A DNA stretch of 64,000 bases from Linnemannia elongata (GCA_036320915.1 JAXBDG010000008.1:1736001-1800000), one strand, 5' to 3'; shown: positions 33,664-46,317, numbered from the stretch's first letter. The notes: generated by a model from the letters alone, not told the origin. Made by a program: numbers and translations.

Positions 33664-35595
33664 ATGCTCGCTTCTGCCCCAGTCAAGACTCTTGCTCTAT
33701 TGGCATTAGTCTCTGCTGCTGCCCATGCTGCCGTCGTCACCTACGACTGGAACATCACCTATGTCACCACCAATCCCGATGGTCTCATGGAGCGCCGTGT
33801 CATCGGCATCAACGGACAGTTCCCGTACGTTTCCTCTTACTATTGACGATAATTTGCTAGGGTTTCCTTCCTATTCTTTCCAACTAACCATTTCTCTTAC
33901 GCTCTAATAGACCACCGGCGATTAATGTCACTCTGAATGACACGCTAGTCATCAACGTCGTGAATCAGATCAGTGAGCCAACAACCTTACACGCTCATGG
34001 TCTATTTCAGACAGGAAATAACCAAATGGATGGCCCCTCTATGGTCACCCAGTGCCCCATCCCCCCAGGAGCAAACTTCACCTACACTATCCCCATCGAA
34101 CAACACGGCACTTACTGGATTCATGGTCACACCAAAGGCCACTATGTTGATGGGCTCCGTGCTCCTCTTATCATCCACAATCCAACAGAGACCTACCGGT
34201 ATGATGAAGAGTACACTCTTGCATTTGCTGGTGAGTTGATTCATTTCTTTGGTGTTCATACAATGAATAGAGGCCATGCACAATCCATGTATCCACTCTT
34301 CTTCTAACCTCTTTTTTTATTCGACAGACTGGTACCACGAAGAGCATGCCGTCTTATTGAATGACTACCTGTCGATCTTCAACCCTACCGGTGCTGAGCC
34401 TGTCCCCAAGTCGGCATTGATCAACCAAATGTTGGACAACAAGTTCTCGTTTGTGCCTGGCAAAGTCTATCGTCTCCGCATCATCAACATGTCTGCCCTC
34501 GCCATGTTCCACATCCACATCGACGGACACGACATGGACATAATCGAGGTCGATGGAGTCGATGTCCAAAGGACAAGTGTCAAGACATTCCCTATCTCGG
34601 CTGCCCAGCGATACTCTGTCCTTGTCACAGCCAAGAACACCTCATCCAACAACTTTCTCATCCACGGCGACATGGATCCGGAAATGTTTGACACAGTCCC
34701 TGACACCTTGCAGATGAATATCACAGGAACGATTATCTACGATGCTGCATCGCCTTTGGCACCGACTGAACTGATCGACTGGGGTGACTTTGACGATGCT
34801 GCTCTCCTCACCCCAGTCATCCCCATGGCGACCACTCCTGCAGACAACCAAATCTCCCTAACAGCATCCTTTCAGGTCATGGACGACCACATCAACAAGG
34901 CTACATTCAATGACATCACCTACGTGGCTCCTAAGGTCCCAACCCTCTACACTGCAATGAGCATGGGCAATCTTTCAAGCGACTCACGAGTTTATGGCAC
35001 CTATGCCCACCCACTGGTCCTCAAGCATAACAGCTGGGTTGAGATCATTATCAACAACAATGACGCAGGCAACCACCCCTTCCATCTTCACGGACACGTC
35101 TTCCAGGTTGTCGGTCGAGGTGACGGAGTCTACGATGGCTCTACTCCGTATACATACTTCAACACGACTAACCCGCTGCGTCGAGACACTGTCCTCGTCC
35201 CCTCCCTGACAAACGTTGCCATTCGGTTCCAGGCCAACAACCCTGGCGTTTGGTTCTTCCATTGTCACATCGAGTGGCATCTCCAGGCCGGTCTTGCGAC
35301 TACTATCATTGAGGCGCCCGAGGCGATGTCTGGTGTTTTGACTATTGGTCAAACTCATCTTCAGCACTGCACGGACCTTGGTCTCCCCTTTAGCGGCAAC
35401 GCGGCAGGAAATCAGGGTCTTGATTTGACTGGTCAAAACGTTGGACCCAATATGTTGCCTGGCACGTTTACGACCAAAGGCATTGTTGCATTGTTCTTTA
35501 CGGTGCTGTCTGCTGTTGTCGGCTTGGCGACTGTGATCTGGTATGCTCAGGATGAAGAGCTTGTTCCGAGCAAAGAAGGCCAAGAGACCAAGTAG
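33664..35595 (+). CDS. Membrane-anchored multicopper oxidase, Fet3-like ferroxidase
   Basis: Exons 33664-33824, 33911-34230 and 34328-35595 give 582 residues. A signal peptide ([22 protein letters not shown]) is followed by three cupredoxin domains. Copper motifs are HAHG near residue 80, WIHGHTKG near 125, HPFHLHGH near 408 and [12 protein letters not shown] near 473; the last contains the type 1 Cys and a Leu at the axial position. A hydrophobic segment at about 545-567 ([21 protein letters not shown]) is followed by a short charged tail, giving the type I topology of Fet3. IIEVDG carries a Glu where Fet3 has its ferroxidase Glu, so Fe(II) oxidation at the plasma membrane is likely; laccase activity cannot be excluded. 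WIHGH replaces the usual W-x-HSH. No iron permease gene is adjacent. A CACGTG lies 42 bases after the stop. Confidence 0.9.
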
Positions 35596-35637
35596 TAGAA
35601 AGAAACAGCGCGTTGAGCGAGAGTATAAAGCATTGAT

Positions 35638-35643
35638 CACGTG
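35638..35643. promoter_or_regulatory. CACGTG (E-box) in the context ATCACGTGAC
   Basis: A palindromic E-box, bound in fungi by bHLH factors. It lies after the oxidase stop and about 390 bases before the next start. Function not shown. Confidence 0.3.
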
Positions 35644-36030
35644 ACCTATTTTCATCAGTTCCACTTCCAGCGGGCCTAGTCCCGTCCTTCGCTGGGCATG
35701 TTCATTTTTTTTTTTTTCGTTGAAGTTGATTCTCTTCCTTTTCTCTCTTTTTCTTCCTCTCACTTTGACATCCGCTACCTTGCTCTTCACTTTCTCTCTC
35801 CTCTCTTCTCCGCCTTTCCTTCAACACTCGGATCGTCACCACTACCCGATCGCGTCTACTTCCCCACACCCTCGTCCCCCTTTTCTTTTTTTTTTTTTTC
35901 ACAGCTTCCTTCCTCCGCTCACTCACCGCCCCCTCGTCTTCTTCGTTCAGTCCGAGTGGAAAAATACTACCGCCTTCGTTCTTCGTGCCTCATATTTTTT
36001 TGAGTTATCCCATTGCCCCTCTTTGACGGA

Positions 36031-39000
36031 ATGAGTTCCAGTCGAAGAAACTCAAAGCAGATCTCACCAGACGAAGACGTGTCCATGCAGGTAACAAGAA
36101 ACTCTCCCTCTCTCTCACTCTTTAAAAAGAAGGGAACACAGGCAGGGTCCACCTCCTTGTGTGTTCTTCCCAGGAGGGCTGATCCCCATCGAGAGAAGAG
36201 AGCCTCTTTCCCGCCAAAGGTGTTGCAAGCAAGCAAGGACCGTGTTTATTTCTATGTCTGTTCCCCTCCCCCTCCCTCCTTCTCAAAACGTCCAACCATC
36301 AACTTTGAAAGCAACTAGATGTAGAGTAAAACAGCAATGTTAGTGAGGCACCACGACTTGCGGAAGGGACTTTATTGCTGAGAGGGACGATGTTGATTTG
36401 ACAAGAGAGAATGAGAGAGAGGGTGAATAAGACGGGGGTCACTGATGTTTTAAGACAGGAATGATTACACTACCGTGGAGAGAAGGAGGGAGACCAGTGC
36501 TTGTGGATGGTTGATCTACCAAAAAAAAAGACGCGTTTTGGGTGACAGAGAGAAAGAGAGTAGAATTCACCTTAACTACAGGGATCACAACGCATCCTGT
36601 GCTTGCACAAAAACCCTGTCGCCTTTTCTCTGGTGGACCATAACGCATATTAATATAATAATCATTCAAAACGCAACCTTGGTATAGGCGGCCAAGAGTC
36701 CCGAGACAACAAAGCTCAAGCTGAAGCTGAAGCAGCCTGAACAAGCAGTGCTCCCCGAGAATGGTATGTTGTCAATCCATCATTCACTTACTCTCCTTTG
36801 CATATCGACAAACGAGGCAAAAAAGGGAGATCGTCCAAGCTGGTTTGCGCATTCCCTGCAGGGAATAAACAGATGGTAACTGACCCCTCCTCTGTATATT
36901 ACTCTCACTTACAATCCTTATCCCTTTTTTTTCAACATCTTCTTGCGATTTCTTTTATCGCGTTTTTTTTTTTTTTTTTTTTTTTTTTTGTTTTTTTGTA
37001 GATGTGAGAAAGATGTTCCTGGCAGTGGAAGAGAACGATACGAAGGCTTTACGCCTTTATCTGACTCAGAGAAATGTTCATCCTGACACTCTTTTCGAAA
37101 CCAACATATTCGAAGAGAATACCTTCACTTGGTCAGCCCTCCACGCTGCCGCCTACTATGGAGCCAAGGACGTTGTCGATCTACTTATGGAATTCAACGC
37201 CAACGTTGAACTGGAGGATACATGGTACAAGGGCCGTCCTCTTGCCTGGGCTGCATTCGGAGGTATGTCGCTAGCTTCTTTCATGCAGGATGCAAACCCA
37301 AGCGCCTTTTACTATCTCACCTTTGCTAACGTAAACATTTTGTTTATTAATTACGCTGTGATTTTTTCATAGGTCATTTGGATGTCGCAAAACAACTTAT
37401 CGAAAAGTACGGTGCAGACAAGAAGGCCAAGAACGAGCACGGACAGGTTGCGTTGGAGCTCGTGTATGAGTCGTCCCCAGAGTGGGATAAAATGTTCGCA
37501 GAGGTACGGTTGACTAGCAGTTTATTTTAGTGCAGACTTGAAACGTCACTCCACGGGCCACACACTCCGCTGTAGCTGACCACCTGCCTCGTTTTTTTTT
37601 GTTTGCTGATAGACAAAGTCGACCAAGGCAGGAAAGCCCAAACGAAATGGAGATGACAAGGATGTGTCAAAACCTCAGCAGAAAGAGTCAAAGCCTGGCA
37701 AGGAAGGGAAGAATATCCTCACGATCCCTGCCAGCCCTCTCGTCGGTGCCTTCAACGACCTTTATAAGCTGATTTTGAACCACAAGGACAAGACGTAAGT
37801 CGACCAATGAGACTTGGGAGTATCTTTATTGCTTTAGACGATATATCGTGTTCCGGGACATTTGTTGACGCTGCCCTTTAATTCGGCTATCACTCATGCT
37901 TTAGCGGTCGCGAATTAGCGGAGATCTTCCTGGCCCTTCCATCGAAAGATGAATACCCAGAGTACTACGAAGTTATTAAGTCGCCCATGTCTCTGCAGCT
38001 TGTCCAGGTATATTGGCCGCCGCTTGGGTTTGTAACTACCAACCTGTGAAAGACTGTCAAGGAAGAACACTGTTATTCACTCCAGTGGCATTTTGCTTTA
38101 CGCACCCACCTCATAGGCAAGGATAAAGAATGGACATTACAAGAATGTGGACGACTTTGATCGGGAATTCCAGCTAATTTTCGAGAATGCGCTCATCTTT
38201 AACGAGGACGGATCACGGATCAACAAGGACGCCAGAGTGCTTCTGAAGCTGTTCAACACCAGAAAGAAGGACATCTACTCCTCCTACAAGTTGGTCGACA
38301 ATCCCAAGGCATCTGCTGTTGATAAGGTGATCATTGGAGAAGTCGTGTTTACAGTAGACCTGCATGCAGTTACAATGTCGATCTCCTTGACTAACGCGTA
38401 TCGGTCTCATTCTGTAAATAGAGTGACAGACAAAAGGTGCCAAATCATGCAAAAGACAACTTCACTGTTCAGAAAGGAGAATTCGTCGAATTAACCGACC
38501 CTTTCAGGACCATATTGCTTGTCGAGCGATTGGAAGTCGATTCCAGGCAAGTTTCAACCACGCATGAGATGCGTTCCAAGGCAACATGCCGTCGATGATA
38601 ATATCAATCCGCAAGGTGCTAACATGTTGCATCTGTGCTGAATGACTACAGGGGCAACCGGTTCATTGCTGGCTCAAAGTTTCTTAGACCTGAGCAAACT
38701 CTTCAGGTTCCAGGACAGACGTTCTACGAGAAGGAGGTGTTGAAGGCGTCAGGAGAGTGGGAGTTTGACTTTGCGCTAGTCTCTCATAAGGTCTACGTTC
38801 AGGCTCACAAGGATTATGTTCGCGGCCTGGTTCTTGATTTCGACCCCAAGGATGTGTACGTCTGCGAAAATCGATACTCCGAGACAGGGAAGTCGGCCTT
38901 CCTAATCAAGGACTGGAAGCGCGTCTATACCACCGATCCTTTGCCGACCCCGGTCCGCCCTTACCCTTCACCCCTCAAGCTCCCCAAGTTTGCTGTCAAG

Positions 39001-40620
39001 AGCGATGTTACCGCAGAGGATAGCAAGAACTCGGTTGGGCAATTCAACGGACGTCGGGCTGCGTCAACTAGCCAAGGTGAAAGCGGCAAGAAGAACAAGC
39101 GGACATTATCGAGCAAGAAAACAAAATCATCAAAGCGCCGACAGAGCCGGAGCAACGATGACGACGATGACGATGATGACGATGATGAGGACGAGGATGA
39201 GGATGTGGATGTTGACGGTATGACCTCGCCTGTCCAGCAGTCTTCACAGAGACGCCGTTCCAGCCAGATGCCACGACAGCAGTTACCTCAGCCACAGCAC
39301 GCACTGGTACAGCATCAACAGCTGCAGCCGCACCAACCACTGCACCCACAGCAGCAACAGCAACCACATCCACACCAACACCCGCACCAACAGCAACCAC
39401 AGAACCCTCAACAGCAACACCCACACCCACACCACCTTCAACAGCAGCAATACCAACAGCAGCAGCAGATGCAACAACAGCAGATGCAGCAGCAGCAGCA
39501 ATTCCAGCATCATCAACAGCAACAGCACCAACAGCCTATGAACTTTCAGCACCCGCATCAACCTCCACAGCAGTTCAACCCACAATACAACATGCAGCAG
39601 CAGCAGCATATGCACCAGCAGCAGCAACAGTTTGTCCAGCAGCAGCAACAGCAGCAACAGCAAGCACAGCAGGCACAGCAGCGCTCGCGTCGTGTTTCCT
39701 CCCAGATGAACGCAAACAACAACCCTAATATGATGCACCCTCAACAGCAACAGCAGCTCTTGATGCAGCAGCAGCAGCAGCAGCAGCACTTGTTCCAACA
39801 ACAACAAGCGTTGCAATATCAGCAGATGCAATCTCAGCCAATGCAGCCTCCACAGATGCAGCCACCTCAGATGCAGCCACCTCAGATGCAGCCTCCTCAG
39901 ATGCCACCTCAGCTCCAACACCCACAGCCGCCTATTCTCCCTCAAAGCCCAACGGGATCACAATCGATGAGCTCTCCTGGATCCCCTGGAAGTCTGCAGA
40001 TGGGCATGCAAGGATCCGCTATTGACTCGAGGATGAATGCGCAGCTCCCAGCAGGCACGCCTCAGAACATTACTCCTGCCGACATTTCTACAATTTACGA
40101 CGCGAATGTCGGTCCCAGAAAAGGTACTGCAACGAAGGTGTCTGATATTATCGTATTTACCGCTTGTGCATTCTTGTTTCAACACGTTGCTAACAACTGT
40201 ATTTTTTTCTTTCGCATTGTAGGACATGCTATGATTCAGTCGATTAAGGTGGATACAGAAGACAAGTCATTTGGAATGAACCTTGGATGCGAGACTTATG
40301 CGCACAGCATCTCAGTTCACAAGGATGCGGCATCGGTGACGATTATCCCATTGTTGGCCGCACAGCTTGCACCCATTCAACAGCAGATCGGTATGTCGGT
40401 GTTCCAGAATGGACGGAAATTGATGCCAACTGGATTGGTAGCACTTCCGTCGCACCCCTCGATCGGACACCATGTTTATACTATTCCACTGACTCCTGGC
40501 TTGACGACGGTTGACATTTGGATCAGTGCTCAAGTCGGAGGCCTCTTCCAAGGAGGAGGGCCAGGTGGCAAGATGGAGACACAGCAGTTCTTCCTGTTTA
40601 TCCAACGCAATAGCGTGTAA
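36031..40620 (+). CDS. Ankyrin-bromodomain-BAH chromatin protein with long Gln-rich region
   Basis: Ten exons (36031-36090, 36688-36763, 37002-37262, 37373-37503, 37613-37794, 37905-38007, 38117-38326, 38422-38546, 38652-40123, 40223-40620) give 1,005 residues. Ankyrin repeats occupy about 46-165 (TWSALHAAAYYGAKDVVDLL, RPLAWAAFGGHLDVAKQLI). A bromodomain at about 208-325 has PEYYEVIKSPMSL and the acetyl-lysine Asn in IFNEDGS. A BAH domain at about 355-478 runs from FTVQKGEFVELTDP to FLIKDWKRVY. Basic and acidic runs and about 250 Gln/Pro-rich residues follow. A conserved-looking beta-rich domain ends the protein (AHSISVHKDAASVTIIPLL, VDIWISAQ). Bromodomain plus BAH recalls Rsc1/Rsc2 of the RSC remodeller, but those have two bromodomains and no ankyrins. 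One intron has a GC-AG border, another a T27 run. Confidence 0.88.
36963..36989 (+). repeat. T27 homopolymer in an intron of the bromodomain gene
   Basis: 27 T followed by G and seven T directly before the TAG acceptor at 37001. It can serve as the polypyrimidine tract but is far longer than in most introns here. Confidence 0.95.
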
Positions 40621-40856
40621 TCAACGGCATTCAATGGCTCTTTTACTTCCTCTTGCTATCATTTTTTTTCTTCTAGTCCCTTTTCTACATCAGCAGTTTT
40701 GCACGCACGCCCCCGAAAAATAAACTACTGTACATCAAGTAAAAAAAGTTGGCGGCGCTTTTTGATCATGTGATAGCCAACTAATTTTTGGACCCTTTTT
40801 GTAGTCAGGATCTGTGTGAGGTAGAAGCTCTCTCTTTTGATTCACCTTTATCAGCC

Positions 40857-42410
40857 ATGGTACAGCGCGGCTCAAGAATCTGTGTTTTCGGATGGTGGAC
40901 ACCATCCATCGATCGATCCATCGGTCTCCATACACCCTCAAACAAACATCGGGAACAAGCTACTGCACGCCAACATCATCGACAATTCGTCAGGAACGAC
41001 ACATCCCACCTTCACCAACATCATCGACACCCCACTCTTTGGCACTTTTCAGCACTTTCTCCGCCTCAAGGAGATCACACAATCCACCAGGAGGAGTACC
41101 CAACACCATGACGGCACTTTGATCTTTTTTTTCTCTTCTCGCCTTCGACTATGGCACGCCAGTTTGGATGCAAGAGGGGTTTTCAAGAGCGATTGCATCC
41201 CCGTCCTCATCTTCCAAGACGACGCTATATCACAACAAACTGCACACTACCCTACTACTTTCAGAACAAAGGAGTGTGCAAGGGCATTAGCACAAGGAAG
41301 GAGAGGAGCGGTCTGAACCAACAACCAGCATCTCATGGCAGCACTTTGATCATCAAGGACACTTCACCCTCCCTACCCTCGTGTTCATGGACGGAACGGA
41401 GATCTTAATCGAAAGATAGTGATCTAATCGATGATCCTCTTTTTGTTCGTTTTTTTTTCAACTTGATAACAGCCTAAGCAAGTTCAAGACATCAAGCAGT
41501 TCCTCGAGATTGCCCGCAGAAAGGACGCCAAGTGTATGTATTCCTCTACTGGTCATCAGATCAACTACGCCGATCGCCCCACAAGCAGGACAGCTTCACC
41601 ACACGACAGTCAGTCTATCTCACGGCCGTCTCCACCCCAACCTTTATTATCTTCGGGAAAAGAGCGCAATACTCAGCAATTAAGGATTGCTGGCATGATA
41701 AATCAACGTTGTTTGGGCCGTGGTGGACGGCCCAAGGATTGTGCGGGACATACTGTGCTGCAATGGAGCGTACACCCATGGCATTAAACGCGACCGGAGC
41801 GCCTTCCCTTCGATTCAATTGGTCGCCAGTTTCGACAAAGGGCTTGAGGCAGCAGAGCGTGCTTGTATCGAATGGAGCCCAGTAACTCGACAAGGGCAAC
41901 TCTAGTCTTTCAGGGGAATGGCCTATATTTATTGAGGGGAAGCAACACGATACTCTCACAACGGCATCATCAACAGGAAACTTCAAATCCACCAACAACC
42001 TCGCTATTACGAAACAGCAATTTCCACAGGAATTCGACAGCATGTCCAACGACAGACTTGGGAAGATCTTGGAGATCGGCACAAAACACTGAAAGGAAGG
42101 AGCATTGAATTACTCACCAAAACATTGTCATATCTTATATCAAAAATCTAATAGCCGGCCGCATCAAGAAGAACGGCAGCCAGATCAAGTTCAAGGTCCG
42201 TTGCTCCCGTTACTTGTACACTCTCGTCATCAACGATGCCGCCAAGGCCGAGAAGCTCAAGCAGTCTCTCCCCCCCAGTAAGTCTCGTTCTTTTCTCTGT
42301 CGATGAATCCTTCGATGCACTCTTGTTAGAACTTTGAAAACTAATAACCGTGTTTCCTCTTTCCTCGTTACCTATCTGTAGCCCTCTTGATCGAGAACAT
42401 CAAGAACTAA
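40857..42410 (+). CDS. RPL38: Large ribosomal subunit protein eL38
   Basis: Exons 40857-40859 (start codon alone), 41473-41533, 42155-42277 and 42382-42410 give 71 residues: M, then [70 protein letters not shown]. This is a full-length eL38. The start is inferred: no ATG lies in frame with exon 2, and the ATG at 40857 (CAGCCATG) is directly followed by a GTACAG donor. A first intron right after the start codon is common in fungal ribosomal protein genes. The first two introns are unusually long (613 and 621 bases), the third about 104. They carry open but unconvincing frames, and no box C/D snoRNA was found in them. A CTCTCTTTT stretch precedes the start, as in translationally regulated leaders. 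AATAAAA follows the stop by about 55 bases. Confidence 0.9.
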
Positions 42411-42553
42411 GCGTGTGTGTGCAATCTTTCCCCAACTTTTTGTCCACAAAACTTGCTCCTGATTTGTAATAAAATCATGAATTTCGCGCCTGCTTGCTTG
42501 GCACAGAAAAAAAAATATATATACATTATCGTCTCTCGATCTCGTTTATTGTG

Positions 42554-45500
42554 CTAATGCTGAGAAGTAGAAAATGACAGTGGTGGTCGTGGTGGAAGGC
42601 CTGACCCTCCTGCTGAGGAAGTAGAAGAGGCGGGATACCAGACAGGAGGCTGCTTCTTGGATTTCTTGGACCATTGATGTTGTGTGGGGAAGGAGCGGAA
42701 GGCCAAGTCGCGGCAGAGGGCTTCGACGTCCAGCAGGGTCTGACCGTCTGGACCGCCGATGCCGCCCAGACCTGGGGATGATGGGGTGGATAGGCTGCCA
42801 AGCATGGTTGAGGAGAAGAAGTAACTACTGCTGCTGGAGGTTGACGATACTGAGGATGCGGAAGCCAGTGATGTTGTTGGTGTTGAGGCTGTAGAGGAAG
42901 AGGAGGTTCGGCGCGCTAGCGCTAAAGATGAGGTCGAGATCCCTTCTGGACGCGATTGTGTCCTTGAATGACCTGTGGTGCTACTGTTGGTAGGTTCGTT
43001 GGCGGACGTATCGGTAGTGATGATGGTCAATGTTGTTACTGTGGGGGCAGGTCCCGAGGTTGGTGGCTCAACATGTGTCAGCTCCATGTCTGCTAACTTT
43101 TCCTGCTCTCCAGCGTCGCCCACGACACCCTCAATTTCTACAGCCGGAAGGGGTGCCACGGTCGGTATCAGCGACGCGTTGGTGGCGTTGTCGTCTAATG
43201 CACTAGCCTCCTTCGAAGGTGCAATGTTAGTCCCTGCCAGCTCTTGACGAATTAATTGGAGGAGAGTCTCGAGGTCATCCCTCGTGGGTCTAGAGACGTC
43301 GCTGCTGGCCAAGGTGGCGGATGACCCCGAGCTGCTCTTGGCTGTCAACAACGCTTTCGCATCCTGGACTGTGCTCATCTCTACCCTCATGACTCTTACT
43401 GGCGCCTCAGATATTCCCAGCGATAGAATGTCATCGTCGTTCAGACCCATTGAGGATGCTCCTATTGCGACTCTCGATGTTTCCACTTTGTCTGTTGCTG
43501 TTGTTGTTGACGATGATACCGTGCCTTTCTCCTTGGAAGACTCCAGGCGATCCAGAACCTTTTGAAGGATCGATTCTAGTCGTCTTGTCGTCTCTCGACT
43601 CTCCCCCTCCTCTTCCGCTGAACCAGCACTGCTCGCCCTGTTCCGGTGGTCGATAACATTGAGTGAGAGTGAGGATTCCTGCTGGTCCTTGGAGTTGTTC
43701 TCCTGATCCGCACAGTCTCCTCCTGCGGATGACGACTCCTCTGCATCTTCCGATCTGTCCTTGTATGGTGTGGCTGACGGGAGATTGGTTTCTGAGGTGG
43801 GGAGGTCGATAGCCACACCGCTTGCATCGTCCTCCTTGGAGCTCACAGTGGTGCCCCCTTTCTCTTTGTCTATCACTGTCTCCTCCTTCTCCTTCTCATC
43901 CGTCCTCTCCGCCATAGACTCCTTCTCCACGGAGGACTCCTCCACAACACCTCCCTCCTCATGGGAAGCAGAAATCTCCTTCAGACGATGAGCTTCATCC
44001 TGCTCAACAATGACACGAGTCAGCTCCACAATCCTGGTCTGTAACTCTCGCCTCTCTTGGGCCAGGTCTTCAACACTCTTGACACACTCCTCCAGGAACG
44101 TGTCTGCAGTGAACTTGCGCCAGACAAAGACTTGTTGACTAAAATTGTTGTTCAGGATCAGCATTGATTCTTCTGGACCTTCCTCCTGGTGACATTTGTA
44201 GGTGTTGTTGCCACTGCTGTTAGTGCTGTAGGTTGTCATGACTGAGTGGGTTGAGCTGATGCTGCTGCGAGGGTTCCGTACACCATTGTGGTTATTGCCG
44301 CTGAAAGAACTGCTGCTAGTGCTGTTGCTGGTGTTATTGCTGGCTTTGATAAGGGTCGACCCCGTGCTTCCGCTTGACGAACCAGCACCATCTCCGTCTC
44401 CAACTCCCTCAAGCCCTCTCTCCTGAACCTCCTGCTGGTAAACCAAACTCCTCGCCAAATCATTAACAATTCGCTGCACTCCTTGCTCACACAAATCCCA
44501 CTCCTGAAGTATACTCGGGATCTCCAAATGATGAATCGTCTGCCGAATGGGATCCAATACCCTCACCAGCCCTGACCGAACCGTCTGATCCACGTTTGCG
44601 AAGAGCCGTTCCAGCATCAAGAGGCTCGCTTCTAACAAGGATGCCATCTCCTGTTCGATCTTTGCCCGAGCGGTACGTTCACGGGCAGCGTCTCGTGTCA
44701 GGATCTCAAGTTCGATGGCTTGAGAGTTGACGGTGGCGGCGAAAGTTTGGAGGAGAGTTTCGCGGGATTCAAGACGGAGTTTGTGTTCTTGAATTGTTGA
44801 GCGGAGGAGGTCAATTTCTGCCTGTGCGACCGCCAGGGCGTTTGATTGTTTCTTTTGCAGGCTTTCGAACAACGACATATATCCCTTGATCTAGTAAGAT
44901 CGGATTGCATCAAGAATGCGTTAATGTCAATGCACCAGGGGACAAAGCATGTTGTATTAAATGCTTATGGGCGCAGTCATAAAACGTACGGAGTCTTTCT
45001 CGGCTTTGTTGCGGTATCGCAGGTCCTGGATCTCCATTTTCATAGCAATATTCTCCTCCGCCAGCTTGTCATAATACAGCCTTTGACTCTCGAGTTGTTC
45101 CAAAGATGGCAGTTGAGACTGGATGGCTGCCAGGTTCTCATGGTCCAGATCCTGGATGACGGTGACTCCACCTCCGTACTGCTGCTGTGCTGGCGTTGTT
45201 GGAGGCGGGGGAGGTGTGGACGCTGAGGTAGAGGTGGCGTATTTGGAAGTAGTTCGTGGGGTGGACGGGGCAGACAAGAGGTTGTAGTGATTTGAATGGA
45301 GAGGAGGTGCAGGAGAAGACGACTCCTGCATGGACTGCATTTCGTCCGTCATGCGTACAGTCCTGGTAGAAGGCGTCCTGTCATTGTTGTTGTTATTATT
45401 ACTTCCGGTCCCGGTGCCGGTGCCGGCATTGATGATGCTACTCCTGGTGCTCTTCCGACTACCCCCTCCCGAAAACAACGCAAAAGTCGCCGACCGAATC

Positions 45501-46185
45501 GAGCCCACCGGTGAAGACGATGAAGGGTTGGACTGAGCAGCAGCAGCAGCAACAGACGCAGCGCCCGCTGTTGACGATGAAGAAGGAGGTTTGTCATTGC
45601 TGTTATTGAGACGATAGCGGATCAATTCGTGTTGGAGAAGACTGTGTTCCTGCTCGAGGAATCTACGGGCACCCAGTTCAATGTTGAGTCTTGTCTGCAG
45701 TTCTGCGAGTTGTTGGACGAGTGCCTCTCGTTCTGGATGATGATCGACATGTTTTTTGCTGTATGTGTATGTATGTGTTAGAAAGAATGAAAATGTTTGT
45801 CAGACAAACTCTGCATACATAAACACAATCACACATAACCCTCCAACAAACAAAGAACCCCTTCCCCGCCTTACAAGATGGTCTCCATATGAGACTTAAG
45901 TCGCCCCGAATCCGTTTCGGCCCGCTTGGACCGCTCCTGAGCCATCATCAGATCCTGGTACGATAATTGGAGTGTATGCTGGGTGCGCTTCAGTTCTGCA
46001 TAGAGTGCCGTATGGTCCGTCTTGAGCGCAACTAGGTCTCGGTAGAAGGGGTCCTGAAGTGGGACCGAGAGGATCGAGATTGTTGAACCATGTCGGCTAT
46101 GGAAGCTGCTAGCGCCATTGCCACTGCTGGTGCTGGTGGTGGTATTGCTGGTGCTGGTGATCGTTTTAGGTGCCATAGGATGCAA
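42554..46185 (-). CDS. Large coiled-coil protein of unknown function
   Basis: Three exons (45875-46185, 44990-45758, 42554-44890) give 1,138 residues. Heptad-rich segments occur at about 40-100 (ALYAELKRTQHTLQLSYQ), 104-145 (REALVQQLAELQTRLNIELG), 315-430 (YYDKLAEENIAMKMEIQDLR; KKQSNALAVAQAEIDLLRST) and about 620-680 (KSVEDLAQERRELQTRIVEL). Between them and through the C-terminal half the protein is Ser/Thr/Glu-rich and low in complexity. A conserved-looking block without low complexity (LANVD-type, SGLVRVLDPIRQTIHHLEIP) lies near residues 450-520. I do not recognise the family; a cytoskeletal, septal or spindle scaffold is only a guess. The start uses the first ATG (46185); a second lies three codons on. 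The leader contains a CCA/GGT triplet repeat. Confidence 0.75.
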
Positions 46186-46317
46186 ATAGTATAGGGATTA
46201 AAGTTCTTGCTGGAGGAAGTCAACGCTTCTAGGCCTTTTTGTCTTGATCGACAATTTACGGTTTAAATGCAATTAAGACAATGAATATGGGCAAAAGAGC
46301 TGGTGGTGCTGTTGATA

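Noticed and set aside
39283..39945. 220-codon minus-strand Leu-rich frame
   Set aside because: Antisense shadow of the CAG/CAA polyQ region of the bromodomain gene.
41615..42082. 155-codon minus-strand frame inside eL38 intron 2
   Set aside because: No family features or start context, and overlapping plus frames look equally plausible; kept only as a remark on intron length.
40860..42154. snoRNA genes in the eL38 introns
   Set aside because: Searched by eye for paired C (RTGATGA) and D (CTGA) boxes at snoRNA spacing and found none; H/ACA RNAs cannot be judged without folding.
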